This document shows positions 36,375 through 46,085 of a stretch of DNA of 64,000 bases, one piece after another. Within the stretch, counting starts at the first letter, position 1; every line of letters begins with the position of its first letter. Origin of the DNA: Lichina pygmaea (lineage: Eukaryota; Ascomycota; Lichinomycetes; Lichinales; Lichinaceae); the NCBI GenBank assembly GCA_963422465.1, contig OY730174.1, forward strand, positions 1,984,001 to 2,048,000, read 5' to 3'. A program made the translations under genes and the position numbers. The notes under the pieces are model-generated. The model was given only the letters and a program-made list of their open reading frames with translations, searched no databases and had not been told where the DNA came from.

Positions 36375-37171
36375 ATGCATTCGCGCAACGTCGTCTTGGC
36401 CGTCGCCGCTCTGCTGGCCGGCAACGCCCTCGCTGCCCGAAAGTCCGCTGTCGGGAGCGGCCATTCGCTCTTCCGTCGCCAGGATGACGAGTCCCAGGCG
36501 TTCGTCCCGGGGAACGAGACGCGTACCGGCGATACCTGCGGGGAGGCATGGGGAGCCGGCTACATCGACTGCGGGCCCGAGTCGAACAACCTCTGCTACA
36601 ACCCTGACGACGGACAGACCTGCTGCGAGAACGGAGGCTGTACGTCATCGGCCTCTCGCCTGGTCACACGGCTCCGTCCGCTGACATTCCATTCTGCGAC
36701 CAGGGAACTGCCCCGCCCAATCCTTCTGTCTCGTCGAGGAGCACTGCTGCCCGGACGTACGTGTTTTTTCGCTCTCTTCTGCACTCACCTACATTCGCCG
36801 CTGCAGACACTGATTGTCCCGATCAGGGTCTTGATCCCGCCAGCTGCGCCGCCGAGAACGGCGTGACCCTGCCCGAGGGCTTCTCGGCCAGCAGCACCGA
36901 CGCCGCCGTCGCGGAGGCGACGACCGAGGCGGCTACTGAGGAGACGGCCGAGGAGACGGCCGAGGAGGTGACTGAGACGACGACCGAGGCGACGTCGACG
37001 GACTACCCTACCGAGCACGTGAACACCAGCTATCCGGTCGCCACGGGCACCGGCGAGCCCGACCGAGCGACCAATGTGACCATGTTCACCGGCGCCGCTG
37101 CGCAACCCCAGCAGGTCCTCGGCGGTCTTCTCGTCGGCGCCGTGCTCGCCTTGGCGGGCAGCCTGCTGTGA
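36375..37171 (+). CDS. GPI-anchored Cys-rich cell-surface protein
   Basis: Predicted cell-wall or membrane-anchored protein of 220 residues. Exons: 36375-36639, 36704-36756, 36827-37171. The signal peptide is MHSRNVVLAVAALLAGNALA. The mature N-terminal domain holds regularly spaced cysteines: GDTCGEAWGAGYIDCGPES, NLCYNPDDGQTCCENGG, then across the joins NWNCPAQSFCLVEEHCCPD and GLDPASCAAENGVTLP, a pattern I know from many ascomycete surface proteins. A Thr/Glu-rich stalk (about 125-175) and a hydrophobic C-terminus after GAAAQPQQ (VLGGLLVGAVLALAGSLL) indicate GPI attachment. The splice choice GAC to GGT at 36826/36827 is preferred over the CAG at 36806 because it alone restores CCPDGLDP. The biological role is unknown. 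Confidence 0.85.
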
Positions 37172-38558
37172 CTGGAACGGACGTCGTGTCGAGCGGCGCA
37201 ATATCGCTGGAGACGGTCTAAAAGGCGGGGCGCGTAATCGCCAGCCAATGAAGATTCATGCCTACAGCGGTTTCATTCGAGCTCCTGTCGCCCAATCGTC
37301 ACCGACCCTTCAGTAATCTCGCTTTCTGTGTCGATTGTCTGCGTCTCAAGCTACTTATCGTGCCACTGCGTGCGAGCTAATCATACGTAAGCGGTGGGCG
37401 GTGGTACAAAGTGCTGTAAGTAGCCGGAATTGTGGTGTTCGCCTCTCGTGTCTCGCGTGCCTAAGATCGTTACCTATTTTTATGCGTCCCTCTCGTCCGT
37501 GCGAGTCCATCTCCGGGTAGAGTGCAGTACGTACTTACGTAAGCCACTCCTACCAGCTTCCTCAACTAGCAGTCATGCCAATGCCTCTAGCATATAGCTA
37601 TCAATACTTTCTCGGAAGAGAACTGTCGCAGTGTGTGTACCCCGTAGCTGACTACGTAAGCTACACAAGCATCTTATCAGTAGCATCCTATCATACGAGT
37701 ACGTGCACGCGCAAGCTGCCCCATGGGAGCGAGTGCAAGAGAGTCGAGCGAATGGCCGAGGAGACCAGTACAACCCAATATTCAAAGAACACGAACGTTC
37801 AATGCCACGAGAAGAAGGACGACGGAGGTGGATTAGAAGAAGAAGAAGAAGGAGGATATGATGATGAAGTTGGGGCAAGCGGGGTGGGAGCGGGTTAGGA
37901 GCGGGGTAAGAGCAGGGTAAGTGAACAGAGAAACAGTATGAGAGGCTGAACATGTGGAGACGATTGAGCGGATGCTGTAGCGTCGGTAGCACGGACAGGA
38001 AGAGTAGGAAGGACAGGAAGGCGAGGAGAGACAGGAAGAGCAGGAAGAGTGGGAAGGACAGGAAGGACAGGACAGCGGGAAAAAACAGAAACAGCAGAAA
38101 CAGCAGAAGAGGCAGGGGGGGCAGGAAGGGCCAGAAGGACATGAAGGGCAGAAATAGCAGCAAGGGCGTAAGCGCAGGATAAAGAGCTAGAGAAGAGGAA
38201 CATGAGGTTTAGAAGAGCGGTTACTGTACATCGCCACACGGTGCAAAGGAGAGAGAGAGAGAGAGAGGTTTCATGCAAGAGTGGACAATTTGCCTTGCTT
38301 CAAGACTCGAGTGGGAGCTTTACTATGCAGACAGAGGGTATTTGAGACAGTGAAGAGTTTGATGAGTGGCCAGAGAGCTGGTGGACGAGGGCAGTGCACA
38401 AAAACCCACACGAGAGCAGTGCCCAACAAAGCAGACGAGAGCGGCGCACCGCAGACCCGATAAAAGCAATGCACAGCCGGCAAGTAGAACCAGTGTCAGC
38501 CGGCAAACCAGAACGCATCCATGAAGACCGAAACCACTCCATATCCATATCGTCCCAA
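37172..38558. other. Convergent spacer with a purine-rich tract
   Basis: No gene is supported. It holds the 3' UTR of the GPI-protein gene and that of RNR1 (minus strand). A purine-rich AGGAAGAGC/ACAGGAAGG tract (37985-38165) gives a false Leu/Phe-rich frame on the minus strand; a GA run is at 38250-38267. Confidence 0.6.
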
Positions 38559-41500
38559 TCAGCCGCTGCACATGACGCAAGCGTCCTTGTTTTGTATGCT
38601 GCCTAGAGGAGGACGATCAAAAGCATCGACGGTCAGCTGTTGATCGTGCGTCTGGCGACGTTGTTTTCCGATGTGAGCATGAGACGATGTCGATCGGACA
38701 AAACTCACATTGCAGCGCCTTGTCGGCGTAGATGTCCGCCTCGCGCTCCTTGCTCGTGCCCTCGCCGTCCTCCTCCTGTTTGAGGCTGCTCACGCCGTTG
38801 ACTGCGACGTCGTCGTCAGCGCCGTGGGCCGCCGTTGGTGATGCGGCCGCCGCCGGCGGGAGCTCATCGTCGTCGGCCTTGGGCGGCGCGGCGGGCGGGT
38901 CGGTGATGAGCAGGCGCGGACTGCTCTCGAGCTCGGTTGCGTCGGTCGACTTACTGCGCGTGGCTTGTGCCGCCGCTCCCGACAGCGAGTCGGTGCGTGA
39001 TTCTGCCGTCCGCTGCGGAGCGGCCGGCGGCGGCGGAGTGGCGCTCGGGGTGACGATGCCGCCGCTCCCGACCGTCCCCGTCGCCGGGTCGGATGACTTC
39101 TGGAGGTACATGGGCCGCGGCACGGCCGACATGGCGTTGCCGTTGGATGCAAACGGTCGCTTCCGAACCCCGCCCGCCCTCGCGACGTTCGTGTCGGCGA
39201 CCTTCAGCTGCTCCTGATCGACGGTGAACTGGATCGGCGCCGAGGCGGCCATGGTGCGCAGGTAGTACATGCCCGTCTTCAGACCGAGCTTCCACCCGGC
39301 AAAGTGCATGCTGGTGATCTTCCCCATCGTCGGCTCCTTCATGTGGATGTTGAGCGACTGCGACTGGTCGATGAAGGCGCCGCGGTCGGCCGCCATCTGC
39401 ACGATCGTGCGCTGAGAAATCTCCCAGACGGTCTTGTACAGAGTCTTGATGTCGGCCGGGACGTTGGGGATGTTCTGGATCGAACCCCCGTCGGAGATGA
39501 TGCGGTTCTTCATGTTGTCCGACCATAGGCCCATGTCCACGAGATCCTTGAGCAGCCACGGGTTGACGACCTGGAACTCGCCCGCCAGCACGCGGCGCGA
39601 GTAGATGTTCGACGTGTACGGCTCGAAGCACTCGTTGAAACCTAGGATCTGGCTCGTGCTGGCGGTCGGCATTGGCGCCACCAGCAGGCTGTTCCGCACG
39701 CCGTGATTGGCGATCTGGCCCTTGAGCGAATCCCAGTCCCACAGGTCCGTCGGCGCCACCTTCCACATGTCGTACTGGAGGATCCCCTTCGAGACCGGCG
39801 ACCCCTCGTACGTGGTGTATGGACCCTCGACCTTGGCGAGGTCGCACGACGCCGTCAACGCAGCGTGGTAGATGGTCTCGAAGATCTGGACGTTGAGTAG
39901 CTTGGCCGCGGCCGACTCGAACGGCAGCCGCAGCGCGAGGAAGGTGTCGGCGAGCCCCTGCACCCCGACCCCGACCGGTCGGTGCCTGAAGTTGCTACGC
40001 CGCGCCTCTTCGACCGGGTAATGATTGACGTCGATGATCTTGTTGAGGTTCCTGATGACCACCTGAGTGACTTCGTGGAGCTTGCCAAAGTCGTACTCGC
40101 CGCGCGTCGAGTCGACGAACGTCGGGAGCGCGAGCGACGCGAGGTTGCAGACCGCCACCTCGTCCGGGCTCGAGTACTCGACGATCTCGGTGCAGAGATT
40201 TGAGCTGCGGATGGTGCCGAGGTTCTGCTGGTTGCTCTTACGGTTGCAAGCGTCTTTGTACAGCATGAACGGATTTCCCGTCTCGGTTTGCGATTCCAGG
40301 ATGGCGTACCAGAGCTTTTGAGCTTTGAATGTCTTGCGGCCTCGTCCTTCGGCCACGTACCTAGAATCTGTCGTCAGTATGTACTGGAGGCATTTATCTT
40401 GTTGTTTTTGGGGGAAGGGGGTTCGGAACGTACTTGTTGTAGAGCGCCTCGAATTCCTCCCCCCAGACGTCTGCCAGACCGGGAGCCTCATTCGGGCAGA
40501 ACAGCGTCCAGTCTCCGTTTTTCTCGACCTGTGACATGAACAGATCCGGGATCCAGAGGGCGAAGAATAGATCCCGAGCCCGGACCTCTTCCTTTCCGTG
40601 GTTCTTTCTCAGATCCAAGAACTCAAAGACGTCGGCGTGCCAGGGCTCGAGGTAGATGGCAAAGGCGCCGGGGCGTTTGTTGCCACCCTGATCGACATAT
40701 CTCGCCGTGTTGTTGAACACCCTTAGCATCGGGACGATGCCGTTGGACGATCCGTTGGTGCCGCCGATGTACGAGCCAGTGGCTCTGATGCGATGGATGT
40801 TGAGGCCGATACCACCGGCGGTCTTGGAGATCATGGCGCACGTCTTCAGCGTGTCGTAGATGCCCTCGATGCTGTCTTCCTTCATATCCACCAGAAAGCA
40901 CGACGACAGCTGCGGCTGCGGAGTACCGGCGTTGAAGAGCGTGGGCGATGCGTGTGTGAAGTACTTGCTCGACATGAGATTGTACGTCTCCAAGACCTTT
41001 TCGACGTCGTCGTCATGTATGCCAACGGCGACCCGCATGATCATATGCTGAGGCCGCTCTGCGACGTTGCCATTGAGCCGTAGCAAATACGATCGTTCCA
41101 GAGTCTTGAAGCCAAAATACTGGTAGTTAAAGTCGCGATCGTAGACGATGGCCGAGTTGAGCTCGTCCGCGTGCCGCATGACGGTCTCAAAGGTCCGTTG
41201 AGAGATCATGGGGGCCCTCTGTCCGTTCTTAGGGTTGACATAGTGATAGAGATCTGATACTACAGACGAAAACTGCTTCTTCGTCTGCTTGTGGAGATTG
41301 GAGACCGCGATGCGGGCTGCAAGGATGGCATAGTCGGGGTGGGTTACGGTCATGTAAGCCGCCGTTTCGGCCGCCTAGGTACGTGACGAACGTCAGCCAC
41401 GGTCACAGTAAATCGACGCGTCGAGTGGTCAGTAGCGGCTGGCTCAGATGGCCACTCACAAGGTTGTCCAGCTCGATCGTGGTGACGCCGTGATAGACGC

Positions 41501-41786
41501 CAGAGATGACCTTCAGCGTAATGGCCGCGGCATCGACATGGTCTGAGTCCAGGCCATAGCATAGTCTCGAGACGCGAGCGGTGATCTTGTCGAACTGGAC
41601 GCGTTCCTTGCGCCCGTCTGCATGGTAGTAGAATCAGCGTCATGGCCGAAGAAAGCTGAACACGCCTGCCACTTAGGCCGGAGTGTCTCTGGGCGCAAAG
41701 ACAACAACCGTCGGACGACTATGGCCGTCGATGCTCGACTAAGAGTGAAACTTCAGATGACACTGACCTCGCTTGTAGACGAACAT
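38559..41786 (-). CDS. RNR1: Ribonucleotide reductase large (R1) subunit
   Basis: Class Ia R1 reduces NDPs to dNDPs with the R2 subunit, in the cytosol; 937 residues. Exons: 41786-41768, 41617-41460, 41374-40434, 40360-38709, 38602-38559. The 19-nt first exon (MFVYKR) and the 44-nt last exon are easy to miss. The N-terminal ATP cone begins [18 protein letters not shown]. Active-site residues are Cys218 (SSCFLVD), Asn427/Cys429/Glu431 (SNLCTEI) and Cys444 (AVCNLASL). The last splice gives [16 protein letters not shown], the redox CxxC tail that re-reduces the active site. Between the catalytic core and the tail is a linker of about 120 residues rich in Ala, Pro, Ser and Asp, longer than in yeast (888 residues in total). 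If the last intron (106 nt) is read through, a false tail with a chance CEFC appears. MCB boxes upstream suggest G1/S control. Confidence 0.96.
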
Positions 41787-42152
41787 GGCTATGGGTGACG
41801 ATGCGCAGAGCAGATGTTTCGGCCTCGGCTGTCTCCTCTGCAGCTAAGGTCGGATGCAGCTGTCGCTATCAGGGGACAAGGATGCTGGCAAAGTGTGGTC
41901 GGTTATGATGCAATGCAGCTATGGGTAACGCGTTTGAAGAAGTTGGGGTAGAGGGGCACCGACGATGTAATTAACGACCAGTAGACGCGTTGACGCGCCA
42001 AGAATGCTTAGTCAGATGATTGAGGTTTCTGACTAACATACTCCGTACTCGATGTAGAGCTAGTGCCAAAACGTACTAGCCAGTCGGAGCTCGGATTTAC
42101 TTTGTTCCCCGCGACCTTTATTCATCGGTTTCTCCACGTCGATCCAGCTACG
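41787..42152. promoter_or_regulatory. Bidirectional promoter RNR1 / lipoate ligase with MCB boxes
   Basis: Two exact ACGCGT elements (41928-41933 and 41985-41990) plus TGACGCGCC right after the second. ACGCGT is the Mlu cell-cycle box bound by MBF in fungi and controls RNR genes at G1/S (established in yeasts). A further ACGCGT lies in the second RNR1 intron (about 41416). The boxes are 142-204 bases from the RNR1 ATG; an effect on the lipoate ligase is possible but unproven. Confidence 0.7.
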
Positions 42153-44135
42153 ATGATGGCTCCTTCAAGAGGACTAACCAGACTACAATGGCGCTCTTTT
42201 AACAGGTACCGCGTCCTTCGGACGAGGGAAGACTTGGAAGCCATTACCACGCGCCAATCCAGAGACAGGGTGCTGGAGGACATCTTGTCATGTCAGGCAA
42301 AGTATCAGGTCTACTCCTCACAGAACGACTGTCCGTACGCCAACCTCTCGATCGAGCAAAGTCTCCTGGAGAAGTCGCCGGCAGACTCCACAGTCTTGTT
42401 GATTTACGTCAACAAGCCTTGTGTGGTCATCGGCCGGAATCAGAACCCATGGCTCGAGGTTCATCTGCGACGGCTTGAAGCTCTGCGCCAGCTATCCTCG
42501 TCAACTGATCCAACTCGCTATGCCTTGGTCCGGAGACGGTCTGGAGGTGGGGCGGTCGTCCACGATCGTGGCAATGTGAACTACTCCGTCATCTATCCAG
42601 CATCAGAGTTTCGGCGGGATAAGTATGCCGAGGTGGTCGCATCAAGCCTGCGGAAGTTAGGCGTCGCGAGCGCACGGGTCAATGAACGGCACGACATTGT
42701 CATCGACAACAACCAACGCCCGGAGAGGTCTCGGCAGGGTGCTGTACATCAGCCTACAGCTGGGCCTCTGAAGGTGTCTGGCTCTGCGTACAAGCTGACG
42801 AAGGGACGGGCCTTGCACCACGGCACATGTCTGCTACAGTCTCATCTGGGCCGCATCTCCAGGCTGCTTCATTCGCCGGGCAGAGCGTACATCAAGGCGC
42901 GTGGTGTCGAGAGCGTCCGCTCGGCCATTGGGAATGTGATGGTCGGCCATGACGCCTTTCGCGCCGCGGTAGTGAACGAGTTTGGTCTCATGCACGGCCT
43001 GAAGGACTTTGATTTGAAGTCGATACTGGCGGCACAGCGCCTGCTCTCAGGACCCGGATGGGCTGGTGGCGTAATACCCGATTACGCTGCAGACACGGAC
43101 GGCATTTTCTGGGAGGGCGCGCAGAAGCTGAAGGTACGTATAAAGTGATTGATAGATAGTTTGATTCAATGCAGCTCTCATCCCTCGGACGATCTTTGTC
43201 TTTTGGCAAATCCTGTTACCGTGGACTATCGGCCATTGATGATGCGAATCCGTGTCTCCTAGGACCCCGCGTGGATCTATCAGCAAACCCCCGACTTTGA
43301 ACTCAACAGCTTTCCGAGCGACGGCACGCCTACCTTGCGATTCGAACCGTTTTTACGGGATAGCCAGGTAGGCATCGCGATAGTACACTATTGTCAGCGC
43401 CCATCACCGGTGAACATTATGTCTGCAATCGATGCAAGGGGACCTTATTTTGGACCTTTTACACGTCTCGATCCTGCCGCGGCCTGTTTCAAGCAAGACC
43501 CACCTCTCCTCTTCCCTTTGAGATATCCATCTCGCCATCTCCTTTCCGCCGTAGCACATGAACATCCGTCCCAACGGCTCTGAAATCAACAGCTCTGAAA
43601 CCAAGAACAAGTAGACATTTCCACCAACTAACCCATCATGAACCCCTTCCCCTTCTAGACATCCATCTCGATCAAAGCACAGCACGGCACGATCCAGCAC
43701 GCTCGAATATCCAGCTCGGCAGATCCCCACGTGGCGGAGCGACAGGCGCAGAGCACGAACGAACAGCTCTCCGGCCGCATCCTGCACGAGATCACCGACT
43801 TTCAGCCGTACCTGGCGGGCTTGTCTGATCCGTCTCGCAAGTGCCTGTCTGATCATGCATTGCACCAGGCGTCGCAAGCCTTGGGATCGCGGCTGAACTA
43901 CCTCTTTGGTGTCGGGCGTTCTGGTGTCGGGCTTTCCAGTGTTGGGCATTCCAGCGATGGGCTTTCCGTTGTTGCACGTCCCGGTCGTCATCATCGCTTG
44001 GCTTTCTCGAGGAAGGGGGATGGCCCGGACGACAAAGTAGAAGAGGAGGAGGGGGAGGAGATGGAGGAGGAAGATGGAGATGGAGAGGCTGATCTCGCCG
44101 AAGATCTGGACGAAGAGGATAAGGTGGGGGCGTGA
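42153..44135 (+). CDS. Lipoate-protein ligase A family (mitochondrial)
   Basis: Attaches lipoate to the E2/H proteins of mitochondrial dehydrogenases (like yeast Aim22/Lip3; family knowledge). Exons: 42153-43133, 43263-43367, 43659-44135, giving 520 residues. The start is the first ATG (MMAPSRGLTRLQWRSFNRYR); its basic, Ser-containing start fits a mitochondrial leader. LplA motifs: VGRN-like VIGRNQNPW, RRRSGGGAVVHDRGNVNYSV (lipoyl-AMP site), KVSGSAYKLTKGRALHHGT (catalytic Lys). The second exon, PAWIYQQTPDFE, is the usual C-terminal domain start. Odd: after the family's normal end there are about 90 extra residues, with a GVGRSGVGLSSVGHSSDGL repeat and a very acidic tail (EEEEGEEMEEEDGDGE), possibly a late extension. 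The 291-nt last intron has a CTAAC branch site. Confidence 0.9.
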
Positions 44136-46085
44136 TGATGCTGAGGAAGAAAGAGAAGAAGGAGAAGAAGATATTCCCCGCAACCGCAAGAGTGGTGGCC
44201 CCTGAGAGACGAGGATGGCGCCTGTCTCGTCCTGCTTGTCTTCTCGATCGACCACTCTTTCATCATACCTGCATCATGGAATATCTACACACTTGCATCT
44301 TTGATTATCTACACACCTGGCCCGGCTTCCCTACACCAGCTCGCAGCTGCGGAGCGCCGTGGGGAGACCGCCAAACACGTGCTTCTGGACTGCCCCCCGC
44401 CTTCTCCGGGCACGACGAAGCCTGTACCAACGTACCTAGGGGCCGCTACTACCGACTACCAGACCCTGACATCCCGACCGCGGCCTGCCGCACCGCCCTG
44501 ACAGCGTGGATCCTTCGCCACGGCGTCCTTCCCCAGTTCTCCTGGGCTCAGGAGCAGCTGGAAGCTGGCTACTAGCCAGCCAGCCAGCCCACCCCCCAAC
44601 ATGTTCTATAGCTTCTCGACAGGATGGCGGTGGTCAGGCGTTGCAGAGGGATGTTCTCCACCGTAGGCCTAGGGTTTTCCTTACCTTGTATTTCATAGTT
44701 TGACTCAGCATAGTCTAGATCTCTAGGGCTAGAATGGAGTAGGAATATCAACACCAATACCAGTACCAGTACCAATAGCTCATACCTGGATATTGGATCA
44801 TCCTCACGGACTTGCATCTTACACCACGTACGGAGGTACGGCACATACTTGGATGTCACAAAGTCAGAGTACTCACTGCAGGGCCCGGACCGCTAACCAA
44901 AGACTGCACACTAGATGACCCGTTCTCGTCATCGACCGCCCTTGCGATGGTTAACTTACAGTACTTGGTGGTATGGTAAGATACTCTGCCTGATCACAGC
45001 ATTTCGAGCTCCAAGCAGTCCTTCCGTAGGGTTTGGTAGGAGCGTGCTCGGAAGTAACACTCTATTCAGAGCTGTGAGATCCAGTCTATCCCTCCGGCAG
45101 CTGTCTCTATGTGCCGTTCAAAGTGTCTGTGTGTCTTGATTCCTCGGTGCATAATCTGTCTTGCAGTCTTCCTTTCTTTCCATTCGGGTTGAACGGTCAT
45201 CGTCCTTGTTACTCTTTTTCCGACTAAAGTACGAAGCCCCGTCATCCAAGTCTTTCATCCAAATTCTTTCGTCCCGTATAAGACGAGAGAAGGGAGGAGA
45301 AGACTCCAATTACTCCCCCGCGCACCTCACAGAAAACCGCCTTTGTTTCTTTCCTTCGTCGATGGAGAATGTAGATGAAGATGAGAAATTTGCCTCAGAT
45401 GAATATGAAAAGGGAGGAGAAAAGAAGGGTGGGGGTGATAGCAAGAGCGAGAATGAAGGAGAAGAAGAAGAGGAGTAGAACGAAAAAAATCAAAGAAAGG
45501 CTGGAATATATGGTTACCGAAAGTACTATTGAATCTTCGTTAGAGTAACACGAAGTATTCAGGCCTCAGATCGAAGAAGATGTAAAAAATGACTTGATGA
45601 GTTGGTGAACAGAAAGGACGCGAGAGAGAGAGAGAAGAGGATAAGTGTGAATAAAATAATCTAGCGTTGCCAAGATGAAGGACGACAAAGCTGCTGTGAG
45701 TAAGAGGGAGAGAAACGGAGAGAGATGGGTGGAGATGGAGAATAGGAAGGGGAAGGGATAGAGAGAGCGGGAAGTCTGTCATCGAGAGGACGAACAGTGA
45801 GATGCACTCTGCGTGATAGCTGACAAACAGGATTGAACAACGGAGATCAAGAAGCTAGCTCAAAACAATGACCCTGCGGCGTGATAGAAACATGAGAGTA
45901 GAAACACGAACGGTGATGTCTGGTGCACCATGGCAAAGGTGCACCTTCAGAGGAAAAAGGAGGACAAAGAGACCGAGGGCTATTGCATGCGTTGCGGTTG
46001 ACAAAAGCAGGTAAAGAGTAACAAGCCGCCTCCTGCATGAACGCTTGGGTATAGCAAAACAGAGGTTGGACGCCATCTCATCACA
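44136..46085. other. Spacer between lipoate ligase and kinase genes (both 3' ends)
   Basis: Apart from the LINE relic described separately (44313-44760), no gene is supported. It has ACCAATACCAGT repeats (44750-44778), a GTACGGAGGTAC motif (44829), AGA-rich stretches (45370-45480) and AT-richer 3' UTR-like sequence below the kinase stop. Confidence 0.55.
44313..44760 (+). mobile_element. Fossil 3' end of a Tad1-like non-LTR retrotransposon (LINE)
   Basis: One frame reads LAAAERRGETAKHVLLDCP, the ET-x2-H-x3-C signature near the end of Tad1-type LINE proteins; after a frameshift a second frame reads TALTAWILRHGVLPQFSWAQ and ends at a TAG (44573-44575). The following block (44700-44742) shares its sequence with a relic at 24505. 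No intact ORF remains. The fragment is 3'-only, as expected of 5'-truncated LINE insertions. Confidence 0.6.

Noticed and set aside
37573-38163. Minus-strand Leu/Phe-rich frame resembling a membrane protein
   Set aside because: Translation of a purine-rich AGGAAG tract; hydrophobicity is an artefact of the repeat.
38617-38708. RNR1 ending in LQCEFC...RRCF
   Set aside because: The CxxC there is intronic; the 44-nt exon gives the family tail.
42063-42152. Upstream GTG start for the lipoate ligase
   Set aside because: Not an ATG, includes promoter sequence; the first ATG at 42153 gives a plausible mitochondrial leader.
45161-45478. Plus-strand frame ending in an acidic run
   Set aside because: Low-complexity GA-rich 3' region of the kinase gene; no other support.
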